Virus record (IMG/VR): IMGVR_UViG_3300031974_002805
Coordinates: 1-27,507 of that record
DNA: 27,507 nt
From: a virus
Direction: 5' to 3' (one strand)
This document shows positions 8,207-15,022 of the stretch, piece after piece (the first letter of the stretch is position 1; each line of letters opens with the position of its first letter). The position numbers and the translations under genes are program-made. The notes under the pieces were generated by a model. The model saw nothing but the letters and a program-made list of their open reading frames with translations. It was not told the DNA's origin and did no database searches.

Positions 8207-9277
8207 ATGTCGCGTGACAAAAACTTACAAGAAATGGAAGCAGGCACAAAGCAATCCAAAACTGCTGTCAATGCTGGCGCTAAAGCAGGAGATCCAATGG
8301 AGAAACTCCAGGATCCTGGAACGCAACTTGCTAACGTAGAAGATCTTGGTGGTCCTACCCCAGACAACTATAGAGCAGATGATGATTCAGCAAAGCTGAA
8401 CACACCTGGTGGCACCCTTAAGCAAGTTAAGGATGTTGTCAACAAAGGAGCAAAAGCAGCAGATCCAATGAAATCAGTAAAAGAAGACGAAGAGTTCGAA
8501 ACTGAAGAAGTTATCGAAGAAGCAGAAGAAACTACTGAAGAAGTAGTTGCTGAGTATGACATCGAAGAAGATGTCAATGCACTGCTTGGTGGCGAAGAAC
8601 TCTCTGAGGACTTCAAAGCAAAAGCAAAGACCATCTTTGAAGCAGCAATCACCGCAAAGGTTGCTGAAGTCAAGGAAGCACTGGAAGCACAGTATGAAGA
8701 AAAACTGGCTGAAAGTCTGGTCGAAGTTACCGAAGAACTCAAGGAAAGAGTTGATTCTTACCTTGAGTATGTTGCAGATGAGTGGGTCAACGAAAATGAA
8801 CTCGCCATCGAGCAAGGTCTTAAGACCGAAATGACCGAATCATTCCTTTCTGGAATGAAGGGTCTTTTTGAAGAACATTATGTAACTATTCCTGAAGATA
8901 AATATGATGTGCTTGAGAGCATGGTAGAAAAACTTGATGATATGGAGACAAAACTCAACGAGCAGATTGAGAAGAATATTACCCTTAACAAGCGTCTCGC
9001 AGAGTCGGTTGCTGACGGAATCTTGGATCAAGTCTCTGAAGGTCTTGCACAGACCCAGAAAGAGAAGCTCGCCTCACTTTCCGAAAGTGTTGAGTTTGAA
9101 AGTGAAGAAGAATATCGTGAAAAACTGGAGACGCTGAAGGAGTCATATTTCTCCTCAAAACCAGCGACTTCATCTGCTAAAACTGAAACCCTTTCTGAAG
9201 GTGTAGATGTTGCCGCAGAATCATATACTGGTTCTATGGAAGCATACCTCAGAACTCTGGGCAACTTTAGCAAATAA
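8207..9277 (+). CDS. gp22: Prohead scaffold protein gp22
   Basis: Internal scaffold around which gp23 assembles, later degraded by gp21. It has 356 residues. From about residue 95 it is highly acidic and predicted helical or coiled-coil, with long runs alternating Glu, Lys, Ala and Leu. Position between 21 and 23 is diagnostic. The first 90 residues are Gly, Pro and Asp rich and contain a duplicated GAKA(G/A)DPM at 24-31 and 81-88. Several LxE tripeptides (for example L7-Q-E9) fit the gp21 cleavage rule. A late element and GGAG precede the ATG. T4 gp22 is shorter (about 269 aa), and the extra length lies largely in the N-terminal region with the repeat. Confidence 0.93.
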   Translation: MSRDKNLQEMEAGTKQSKTAVNAGAKAGDPMEKLQDPGTQLANVEDLGGPTPDNYRADDDSAKLNTPGGTLKQVKDVVNKGAKAADPMKSVKEDEEFETEEVIEEAEETTEEVVAEYDIEEDVNALLGGEELSEDFKAKAKTIFEAAITAKVAEVKEALEAQYEEKLAESLVEVTEELKERVDSYLEYVADEWVNENELAIEQGLKTEMTESFLSGMKGLFEEHYVTIPEDKYDVLESMVEKLDDMETKLNEQIEKNITLNKRLAESVADGILDQVSEGLAQTQKEKLASLSESVEFESEEEYREKLETLKESYFSSKPATSSAKTETLSEGVDVAAESYTGSMEAYLRTLGNFSK

Positions 9278-9297
9278 TTGAATTTAATATAATTCAA
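9278..9297 (+). promoter_or_regulatory. AT-rich inverted repeat containing TATAAT upstream of gene 23
   Basis: Perfect 7-bp arms TTGAATT (9278-9284) and AATTCAA (9291-9297) flank 6 nt, and TATAAT lies at 9288-9293. It starts directly after the gp22 stop and lies 39 nt before the capsid ATG. No clear -35 (the CTTTAG at 9265-9270 is poor) and no NATAAATA element is present in this gap. It could be a promoter element or an mRNA hairpin separating 22 and 23 expression. Structure is seen; function is inferred. Confidence 0.4.
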
Positions 9298-9336
9298 ACC
9301 CAAAACGTAAACTAAACACTTTATAGGTAAAAGCAA

Positions 9337-10764
9337 ATGTTCCAATCCGAGCATCTGCAGGAAAAGTGGGCACCTCTCCTCAACCACGAAGGTTGTGAGA
9401 AGATCTCTGATCCTCATAGAAGAGCTGTCACCGCCGTCCTGCTTGAGAACCAAGAAAAATTCCTTCGTGAGCAATCCGCATTCTCTGAGAGCGGTATGCT
9501 TAACGAAGCACCCACCAACTCCGCAGGTTCTAACCCCGCTGGTTTCAGCGGCAGTGCAACCCCTGCTGGTCCTGTTGCTGGTTTCGATCCCGTCCTGATC
9601 TCCCTGATCAGACGCTCTATGCCTAACCTGGTCGCTTATGACCTCGCAGGCGTTCAGCCAATGTCTGGTCCTACTGGACTGATCTTCGCAATGCGTTCCC
9701 GCTACACCAACCAGAGTGGTGCTGAGGCATTCTTCAACGAGCCCGACACCGCATTCTCTGGTCAGGACGCAGGTAACGACCTCACCGATGGTTTCACCGA
9801 TGTCGTTGCTGGTATGGGTACTACCAGCCAGTCTGGTACTAACCCTTCAATCCTGAACCCAGTTGGTACTGCAACCTCTACCGCATATGATGTCGGTCAG
9901 GGTATGACCACTGCTAACGCAGAAGGTCTTGATGGTGCCGCAGGTAATGCGTTCAACCAGATGGCATTCTCTATCGAGAAAGTCACTGTTACCGCTAAGT
10001 CAAGAGCACTGAAGGCAGAGTACTCCTTAGAACTCGCTCAGGACCTCAAGGCAATTCACGGTCTGAATGCTGAAGCAGAACTCGCTAACATTCTGTCTAG
10101 CGAAATTCTTGCTGAAATCAACCGCGAAGTCATCAGAACCATCTATAAGGTTGCTGAGCAAGGTGCTGTTGAGAACACCGCTACCGCTGGTGTATTCGAC
10201 CTCGACGTTGACTCCAACGGTCGTTGGTCTGTTGAGAAGTTCAAGGGTCTCCTGTTCCAAATCGAGCGTGATGCAAACCGCATTGCACAAAGAACTCGTC
10301 GCGGAAAGGGTAACATCATCCTGTGTTCTGCAGACGTTGCTTCTGCACTGACCATGGCTGGTGTCCTCGACTACACCCCTGCACTCAACGCTAACCTCAA
10401 CGTTGATGACACTGGTAACACCTTCGCTGGTGTTCTGCAAGGTAAGTATCGCGTCTATATCGATCCTTATTCGGCAAACCTGGCTGCTGATAACAGCGGT
10501 CTGGCACAAGGCACCAACCAGTACTACGTTGTTGGTTATAAGGGTTCTTCACCTTATGACGCAGGTCTGTTCTATTGCCCATATGTTCCTCTCCAGATGG
10601 TTCGTGCCGTCGGTGAGAACTCCTTCCAGCCCAAGATTGGCTTTAAGACCCGCTACGGTCTCGTTGCTAACCCATTCGCAGAAGGAACCGAGCAGGGTCT
10701 GGGACGCCTCCAGGTCAACAAGAACCGCTACTATCGTCGCGTTGCTGTCAAGAACATCATGTGA
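9337..10764 (+). CDS. gp23: Major capsid protein gp23
   Basis: Hexameric head shell subunit with the HK97-type fold. The 475 residues open MFQSEHLQEKWAPLL, a typical T4-like gp23 N-terminus. An expected gp21 cleavage site L55-N-E57|A58 would remove a 57-residue propeptide. Conserved capsid segments follow, including IRRSMPNLVAYDLAGVQPM, the FAMRSRY block, and KTRYGLVANPFAEG near the C-terminus. Base use differs visibly from neighbours: many C-ending codons (ttc, aac, gac, acc, gtc) against T/A-ending codons elsewhere, as expected for the most highly translated late gene. No separate vertex gene 24 follows. A strong terminator closes the unit. Confidence 0.97.
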   Translation: MFQSEHLQEKWAPLLNHEGCEKISDPHRRAVTAVLLENQEKFLREQSAFSESGMLNEAPTNSAGSNPAGFSGSATPAGPVAGFDPVLISLIRRSMPNLVAYDLAGVQPMSGPTGLIFAMRSRYTNQSGAEAFFNEPDTAFSGQDAGNDLTDGFTDVVAGMGTTSQSGTNPSILNPVGTATSTAYDVGQGMTTANAEGLDGAAGNAFNQMAFSIEKVTVTAKSRALKAEYSLELAQDLKAIHGLNAEAELANILSSEILAEINREVIRTIYKVAEQGAVENTATAGVFDLDVDSNGRWSVEKFKGLLFQIERDANRIAQRTRRGKGNIILCSADVASALTMAGVLDYTPALNANLNVDDTGNTFAGVLQGKYRVYIDPYSANLAADNSGLAQGTNQYYVVGYKGSSPYDAGLFYCPYVPLQMVRAVGENSFQPKIGFKTRYGLVANPFAEGTEQGLGRLQVNKNRYYRRVAVKNIM

Positions 10765-10788
10765 TCCATTCGGTTCACACCGTTTTTC

Positions 10789-10819
10789 AGAGGGTGGTCT
10801 TTGGACCCCCTCTTTTTTT
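10789..10819 (+). terminator. Rho-independent terminator after gene 23
   Basis: Stem AGAGGG(T)GGTC at 10789-10799 pairs with GACCCCCTCT at 10804-10813 around a TTTG loop, with one bulged T, followed by a run of seven T. It lies 25 nt after the gp23 stop. Confidence 0.9.
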
Positions 10820-10824
10820 ATCTA

Positions 10825-10832
10825 AATAAATA
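10825..10832 (+). promoter_or_regulatory. Late promoter element AATAAATA just after the gene 23 terminator
   Basis: AATAAATA begins 5 nt after the terminator U-run and only 13 nt precede the next ATG at 10846. A start about 7 nt downstream would leave a leader of under 10 nt, shorter than at the other late elements here. Confidence 0.6.
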
Positions 10833-10845
10833 TAAAACTGATATA

Positions 10846-11409
10846 ATGGCAGTATCAAACGCATTTGCCAACCAGATACAAAATAGAAATTTTCTATCTC
10901 CAGTTGGTTTTAAGTTTACGCTAAACAGAACACCCAAAGTAGCGTTCTTTGGAAACTCTGCAAATATTCCAGGTTTGAGTCTTGGTATTGCAGAACAACC
11001 AACTTATCTAAAGAATATTCCTGTACCTGGCGATAAGATTGAGTTTCAAGATTTTACATTAAGATTTTTAGTTGATGAGAATCTTGAAAACTATATGGAA
11101 ATTCAAAAGTGGATTCGTGGTTTAGGTTTTCCAGAGTCACTTGCAGAGATTTACAACCTCCAAAAAACTGGAAATTATAATGATAATAATACTCACAAGG
11201 TGATGGATATCTATTCAGATGCAACTTTATTTGTTCTGAATAGCAATAATAATATCAACTTCCAAGTTAAATTTAAAGATATGTTCCCATATCAGTTGTC
11301 AGATTTAACTTTTGATGCTACAGATGTTGACATCGAATACTTTACAGCAGAGGTTACTTTCAAGTATACTATTTACGATATACTAGATAAAAGCGGCAAT
11401 CATCTATGA
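10846..11409 (+). CDS. Tail-tube-fold protein, gp19 relative (gp3-like tail completion candidate)
   Basis: The 187 residues follow the same motif order as gp19. NSANIPGLSLGIAEQP aligns with gp19 CKTAALPGSNVTPIEVP. PGDKIEFQDFTLRFLVDE aligns with GDRTIEPWSVTIINDE. YMEIQKWIRGL aligns with AFEAWIQNI. DMFPYQLSDLTFDAT aligns with DIFPTSISPIELSYD. It is therefore a tube-fold protein but a distinct gene, probably a tail terminator or completion protein (T4 gp3 is 176 aa) or tube initiator. Cyanophages usually keep such a gene after gene 23. The true start is ATG 10846; the frame is open further upstream but through the terminator. It overlaps uvsY by 4 nt (ATGA). Confidence 0.82.
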   Translation: MAVSNAFANQIQNRNFLSPVGFKFTLNRTPKVAFFGNSANIPGLSLGIAEQPTYLKNIPVPGDKIEFQDFTLRFLVDENLENYMEIQKWIRGLGFPESLAEIYNLQKTGNYNDNNTHKVMDIYSDATLFVLNSNNNINFQVKFKDMFPYQLSDLTFDATDVDIEYFTAEVTFKYTIYDILDKSGNHL

Positions 11410-11843
11410 CTTTTGATTTGGATACTATCCAAAAAATGTGGATGGAAGATTCAAAAATTGATATCGACAATCTTCATACAGAATCTTTAAACATTCCTAT
11501 TCTTCATGCAAAATATTTTGACTTATACAATAACATAGTTCTTCTTAAAAAGAAAGCAGAACAACAAAAGAAAAATATTCGTCATGAAAGATATGAATAC
11601 TTTTCAGGAAAAGCAGACCCAGAAGTTTATGTAGAAAATCCCTTTCCAAAGAAAATTAGGGATAAAGAAACGATGCAAAAATATTTGGATGCCGACGATA
11701 AACTATCTACGGTATCTTTGAAGGTAGAGTATTATGATACGATGCTAAACTATTTGGAAAGTATTCTTAAAGTTATACAAAATCGCACATATCAAATTAA
11801 GAATGCGATTGAGTTTATACGTTTCCAATCGGGTTTAGGGTAA
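11406..11843 (+). CDS. uvsY: Recombination mediator UvsY
   Basis: Loads UvsX recombinase onto gp32-coated single strands, supporting recombination-dependent replication and repair. It has 145 residues (T4 UvsY 137), all helical, highly charged, with no Cys. Family features visible are KMWMEDSKIDIDNLHTES near the N-terminus, HAKYFDLYNNIVLLKKKAE, then ERYEYFSGKADPE, which matches the T4 RLDYYSGRGD region, and a C-terminal SILKVIQNRTYQIKNAIEF helix matching the T4 DAIKSRGFAIKHIQDM region. The ATG overlaps the upstream TGA. The stop overlaps the next ATG (TAATG). It lies two genes upstream of uvsW. Confidence 0.88.
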   Translation: MTFDLDTIQKMWMEDSKIDIDNLHTESLNIPILHAKYFDLYNNIVLLKKKAEQQKKNIRHERYEYFSGKADPEVYVENPFPKKIRDKETMQKYLDADDKLSTVSLKVEYYDTMLNYLESILKVIQNRTYQIKNAIEFIRFQSGLG

Positions 11844-12031
11844 TGGATCAAGAACCTTTTTATATGGATTTTGATATAGAGGATATTCATCTTCTATATC
11901 ATTGTGTATGTAAAAGAATAGAAACTTGGGAGGGATATCCTTCCCGTCATCCATATGAACAAGAGCACTTGAATCATTTGAAGAACGAGTTATATAAATG
12001 TATATTGGATTATAAGTTTCATGATATGTGA
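11843..12031 (+). CDS. Small conserved-looking protein between uvsY and uvsW, function unknown
   Basis: A 62-residue protein that starts on the base where the uvsY stop ends (TAATG) and stops at TGA 12029-12031, which is itself part of a late promoter. It begins MDQEPFYMDFDIEDIHLLYHCV and contains WEGYPSRHPYEQEHLNHLKNEL. It is acidic at the N-terminus, His and Tyr rich, and predicted helical. No membrane segment or metal motif is convincing. Tight packing between two recombination genes suggests a co-expressed accessory role, but I do not recognise the family. Confidence 0.72.
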   Translation: MDQEPFYMDFDIEDIHLLYHCVCKRIETWEGYPSRHPYEQEHLNHLKNELYKCILDYKFHDM

Positions 12032-12037
12032 TAAATA
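12030..12037 (+). promoter_or_regulatory. Late promoter element GATAAATA upstream of uvsW
   Basis: The upstream stop TGA (12029-12031) flows into TAAATA, the stop-promoter fusion seen elsewhere. It lies 21 nt before the GTG start. T4 uvsW is known to be a late gene, so a late element here is consistent with conserved timing. Confidence 0.65.
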
Positions 12038-12058
12038 TTTTTAGATGAATGGATTTAT

Positions 12059-13534
12059 GTGATTGATACGACAGCAAATCTTGTTATATCTAAGTCCAAT
12101 GAGGTATTTCTAAAAATACAAACAGAACCTCATATTGAATATGAACTTAGGGATCATTTCAAGTTTGAAGTTCCCAATATGAAGTTTATGCCACAATATC
12201 GCAATAGGAATTGGAACGGAGAGATTCACCTATTCGATATGCGGTCGAAACAGATGTATGTAGGTCTTTTAGATAAGTTAGTATCCTTTTGCAAGAACTA
12301 TGGATACACTTATAAGTTTGAAGACAATAAGTTTTACGGACTTCCATTTGAGATTAATGATCAAATCTCATTTGAAGGAGTCAAAGATTATATGAACTCT
12401 ATTTGTGCTCATACTCCACGAAAGTACCAAATTGAGGGAGTATATGATGCACTACGACATAATCGAAAGCTATTGATAAGCCCCACAGCGAGCGGCAAAT
12501 CATTAATGATTTATTCCCTCGTAAGATATTATGTGGATAAAGGACAAAAAATTCTCTTAGTTGTTCCAACGACATCTCTTGTAGAACAGATGTACAAGGA
12601 CTTTTTGGATTATGGTTGGGATGCTGATTCATATTGTCACCGTATCTATTCAGGTAGGGAAAAAAGTAATGATGCTCCAGTTACTATTACAACTTGGCAG
12701 TCTGTTTATAAGTTAGAGCGTTCTTTCTTTGAAGAATATAATGTAGTTATAGGAGATGAAGCACACCTATTTAAGAGCAAGTCTCTTATTTCTATTATGA
12801 CCAAACTTCATCACGCTAAGTATAGGTTTGGGTTCACAGGTACTTTAGATGGCACACAGACGCATAAATGGGTCTTAGAGGGCGTCTTTGGTCCATCATA
12901 TAAAGTAACCAGAACAGATGAGTTGATGAAGCAGGGACACCTTTCTCAACTTGATATTCAATGTCTTGTCCTTAAACATCCTCCACAAAAGTTTGAAACA
13001 TATGAGGATGAAATACAATATCTTATTTCACACGAACAACGAAATAAATTTATTACTAACTTATCATTAGACCTGAAAGGTAATACTCTTGTGCTCTTTA
13101 GTCGTGTAGAAGCACACGGAGCAATACTTTACGATAAGATAAATACTAATAAGCAACACGACCGTAAAGTATTTTTTATACACGGTGGTGTTGATACTGA
13201 AGAAAGAGAATTAGTTAGAGAAATTACTGAACGAGAGAACAACGCAATTATCGTTGCATCTTATGGAACTTTTTCTACAGGTATTAATATTAAAAACCTC
13301 CATAACGTTATCTTTGCTTCACCCAGTAAATCGAGAATTAGAAATCTACAATCAATTGGAAGAGTACTTAGAAAAGGAAAAGATAAAACTAAAGCAGTGC
13401 TCTACGACATCGCTGATGATTGTACATATAACTCACGGAAAAACTATACTCTAAATCACCTCATAGAAAGAATTAAAATTTATAATGAAGAGAACTTTAA
13501 CTATGAGATAATTACCATTCAACTAAAGAAATAA
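12059..13534 (+). CDS. uvsW: UvsW, SF2 DNA/RNA helicase
   Basis: Branch-migration, fork-regression and R-loop-unwinding helicase that switches replication from origin- to recombination-dependent mode. It has 491 residues. The N-terminal domain matches T4 UvsW (ELRDHFKFEVPN, then RNRNWNGEIHLFD near 48-60). RKYQIEG near 121-127 carries a Q-type motif. Walker A is SPTASGKS at 141-148, DEAH is at 233-236, motif III is GFTGT. Domain 2 has ASYGTFSTGINIKNL and the arginine-rich QSIGRVLRKG motif VI. The only suitable start is GTG at 12059, because a 5-codon ATG frame just upstream ends on it (ATGTGA). A late element precedes it. Confidence 0.95.
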   Translation: MIDTTANLVISKSNEVFLKIQTEPHIEYELRDHFKFEVPNMKFMPQYRNRNWNGEIHLFDMRSKQMYVGLLDKLVSFCKNYGYTYKFEDNKFYGLPFEINDQISFEGVKDYMNSICAHTPRKYQIEGVYDALRHNRKLLISPTASGKSLMIYSLVRYYVDKGQKILLVVPTTSLVEQMYKDFLDYGWDADSYCHRIYSGREKSNDAPVTITTWQSVYKLERSFFEEYNVVIGDEAHLFKSKSLISIMTKLHHAKYRFGFTGTLDGTQTHKWVLEGVFGPSYKVTRTDELMKQGHLSQLDIQCLVLKHPPQKFETYEDEIQYLISHEQRNKFITNLSLDLKGNTLVLFSRVEAHGAILYDKINTNKQHDRKVFFIHGGVDTEERELVREITERENNAIIVASYGTFSTGINIKNLHNVIFASPSKSRIRNLQSIGRVLRKGKDKTKAVLYDIADDCTYNSRKNYTLNHLIERIKIYNEENFNYEIITIQLKK

Positions 13535-13535
13535 T

Positions 13536-13934
13536 ATGGAAGAAGACTTTTATGCCACACTTAAATTAAAAACAGGTGAAGAAATCTTTGCCAAAGTAGC
13601 AGCATCTGAAGAAGAGGATAGAACATATCTTTTAGTCTCTTATCCTATTATCGTTTCAGAAGTTAAAAGTAGATCTGGTAAACAGTTTGGTTACAAGATG
13701 GAACCATGGTTAAAGACTACTACTGATGATATGTTTATTCTTAAACTAGATGACATTCTTACAATGAGTGAATCATCTGATATTGAAATGATATCTTTAT
13801 ATCAATCTTATGTAAGACAAACTAGTAAACTTACTAATAATCAGTCTAAGACAAAGATGTCTAGAAAGATGGGATATATCTCTAATGTACATGATGCTAA
13901 AGAGATACTAGAGAAACTCTATAAGAATAGCTAA
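13536..13934 (+). CDS. Small Sm-like (beta-barrel) protein, paralogue of the one at 25207-25497
   Basis: A 132-residue protein whose first 80 residues look like an Sm/Hfq-type barrel: YATLKLKTGEEIFAKV, then a charged turn, YLLVSYPIIV, and a later GYKMEPWLKTTTDDM. The same order (IITGEEVIAEL, VVLP, GFAPWATVINEDN, then a helical YxxY segment) occurs in the protein at 25207-25497, so the two are probably paralogues. The C-terminal 50 residues are basic and Ser/Lys rich. It lies 1 nt after uvsW and before gp55. An RNA- or protein-binding role is inferred from the fold resemblance; no function is known to me. Confidence 0.78.
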   Translation: MEEDFYATLKLKTGEEIFAKVAASEEEDRTYLLVSYPIIVSEVKSRSGKQFGYKMEPWLKTTTDDMFILKLDDILTMSESSDIEMISLYQSYVRQTSKLTNNQSKTKMSRKMGYISNVHDAKEILEKLYKNS

Positions 13935-13988
13935 GCTACTCTGTCTCTATCAACCCTAACAAAGGTATTCTACTGACAATTTAAGTAC

Positions 13989-14017
13989 TTGTCAACTATT
14001 TCTCATAGTGGTATAAT
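13989..14017 (+). promoter_or_regulatory. Host-sigma70-type promoter for gp55 (TTGTCA-17-TATAAT)
   Basis: TTGTCA at 13989-13994 (one mismatch to TTGACA) and TATAAT at 14012-14017 are separated by exactly 17 bp in the 108-nt gap before gp55. TGACAA at 13974-13979 forms a 6-bp inverted repeat with the -35 box, a possible operator. This fits early or middle expression of the late sigma factor by host polymerase. Confidence 0.78.
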
Positions 14018-14060
14018 CAATACATAATAATGAGAAATACTTATGATATCTACAGCGGTT

Positions 14061-14585
14061 ATGGCTAAAAGAAAAAGGTCAGAACATTACGTCAACAACA
14101 AAGAATTTCTTGCTGCTTTGATTGAATATCGTTCTAATGTTGAACTTTCATACATGAAAAAGTTCGGTAAAGATTTGCAAGAACAAGATAAGGCAGAAAG
14201 AGCAAAGAGTTGGGACACTAAACCTCCTATTCCTCGCTACATCGGAGAGTGTTTCTTAAAGATTGCTAATCACTTGTCATTCAAACCAAACTTTGTTAAT
14301 TACATGTTCAAGGAGGACATGATCTCTGATGGAATCGAAAATTGCGTTCAATACGTTCATAATTTTAATCCTGAGAAATCCCAAAATCCTTTTGCTTACT
14401 TTACGCAGATCATTCATTATGCGTTTCTCAGACGTATCCAAAAAGAGAAGAAGCAACTAGAAATTAAAAATAAAATCCTTGAGAGAACTGGTTTTGACCA
14501 AGTGTTTGAAGGTGGTGTTGACAGTTCAGACTATTCAGATTACAACTCGATTAAAGACGCGGTATATACGAAGTTGCGTTATTGA
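14061..14585 (+). CDS. gp55: Late-transcription sigma factor gp55
   Basis: A diverged sigma-70 family protein that directs host RNA polymerase to NATAAATA late promoters, in T4 activated by the gp45 clamp through gp33. From ATG 14061 it has 174 residues (T4 185). HYVNNKEFLAALIEY matches the T4 YNYVNNKELLQAI start. EDMISDGIENCVQYVHNFNPEKSQNPFAYFTQIIHYAFLRRI-type sequence (about residues 85-125) is the conserved region 2 that contacts core and the promoter -10, and RIQKEKKQ follows. ATG 14043 (adding MISTAV) is an alternative start with a slightly better GAGAA upstream. A good host-type promoter precedes it. Nine candidate targets are visible in this window. Confidence 0.93.
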   Translation: MAKRKRSEHYVNNKEFLAALIEYRSNVELSYMKKFGKDLQEQDKAERAKSWDTKPPIPRYIGECFLKIANHLSFKPNFVNYMFKEDMISDGIENCVQYVHNFNPEKSQNPFAYFTQIIHYAFLRRIQKEKKQLEIKNKILERTGFDQVFEGGVDSSDYSDYNSIKDAVYTKLRY

Positions 14586-14593
14586 TGAAACTA

Positions 14594-14605
14594 TATAAAT
14601 AAATA
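14594..14605 (+). promoter_or_regulatory. Consensus late promoter TATAAATA (overlapping AATAAATA)
   Basis: TATAAATA at 14594-14601 is the only perfect match to the T4 late consensus in an intergenic position here, with AATAAATA overlapping at 14598-14605. It is 23 nt upstream of the HNH nuclease ATG. Confidence 0.7.
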
Positions 14606-14624
14606 ATAACGATTTGTATAGTTT

Positions 14625-15020
14625 ATGGCTTTAACACCAGCAGAAAGACAAAAAAGATGGAGGGAAAAAAATCCAGAAAAAGTAAAAGAAAAATATAAAA
14701 AATACGCAGAAAAGAATAAAGAAAGATGTAAAGAATATTATTCTAAAAACAAAGATAAGGCATTTGAAAGATATTTAAAAAATACATATCAAATGTCTAC
14801 TGAGGAATATGAAACTTCTTTAAAAAATCAATCTGAAGTATGTGCTATTTGCAAATCAAAATGTGTTAGTGGAAGAAAACTTGCCGTTGATCATAACCAC
14901 GATACGGGACAGATTAGAGGATTGCTTTGTTGCAAATGCAATAGAGGATTGGGAAACTTTAACGATAATCTTGACTTGTTGGAGCAAGCTGTGTTATACT
15001 TAAAAACATATTCCACTTGA
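14625..15020 (+). CDS. Endonuclease VII-family HNH nuclease, probably free-standing
   Basis: A 131-residue protein with a very basic N-terminal helical half (RQKRWREKNPEKVKEKYKKY and similar to about residue 45) and a C-terminal recombination endonuclease VII domain. Zinc ligands are CAIC at 73-76 and CCKC at 102-105, and the His-Me finger is LAVDHNHDTGQIRG with D89, H90, N91, H92. The family includes T4 gp49 (Holliday-junction resolvase) and many mobile phage nucleases. T4 gp49 is 157 aa and has a C-terminal dimer extension that is absent here. Placement between gp55 and gp47 with its own late promoter favours a homing-type insert, but a gp49 role is possible. The frame is Lys and A rich compared with neighbours. 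Confidence 0.9.
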   Translation: MALTPAERQKRWREKNPEKVKEKYKKYAEKNKERCKEYYSKNKDKAFERYLKNTYQMSTEEYETSLKNQSEVCAICKSKCVSGRKLAVDHNHDTGQIRGLLCCKCNRGLGNFNDNLDLLEQAVLYLKTYST

Positions 15021-15022
15021 TC

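Noticed and set aside
8368-8742. Ser-rich antisense frames opposite gp22
   Set aside because: Product of reading Glu/Lys codons of the scaffold on the other strand; composition artefact.
10801-10845. Upstream extension of the tube-fold gene
   Set aside because: It lies in the terminator right arm and late promoter; ATG 10846 is the first sensible start.
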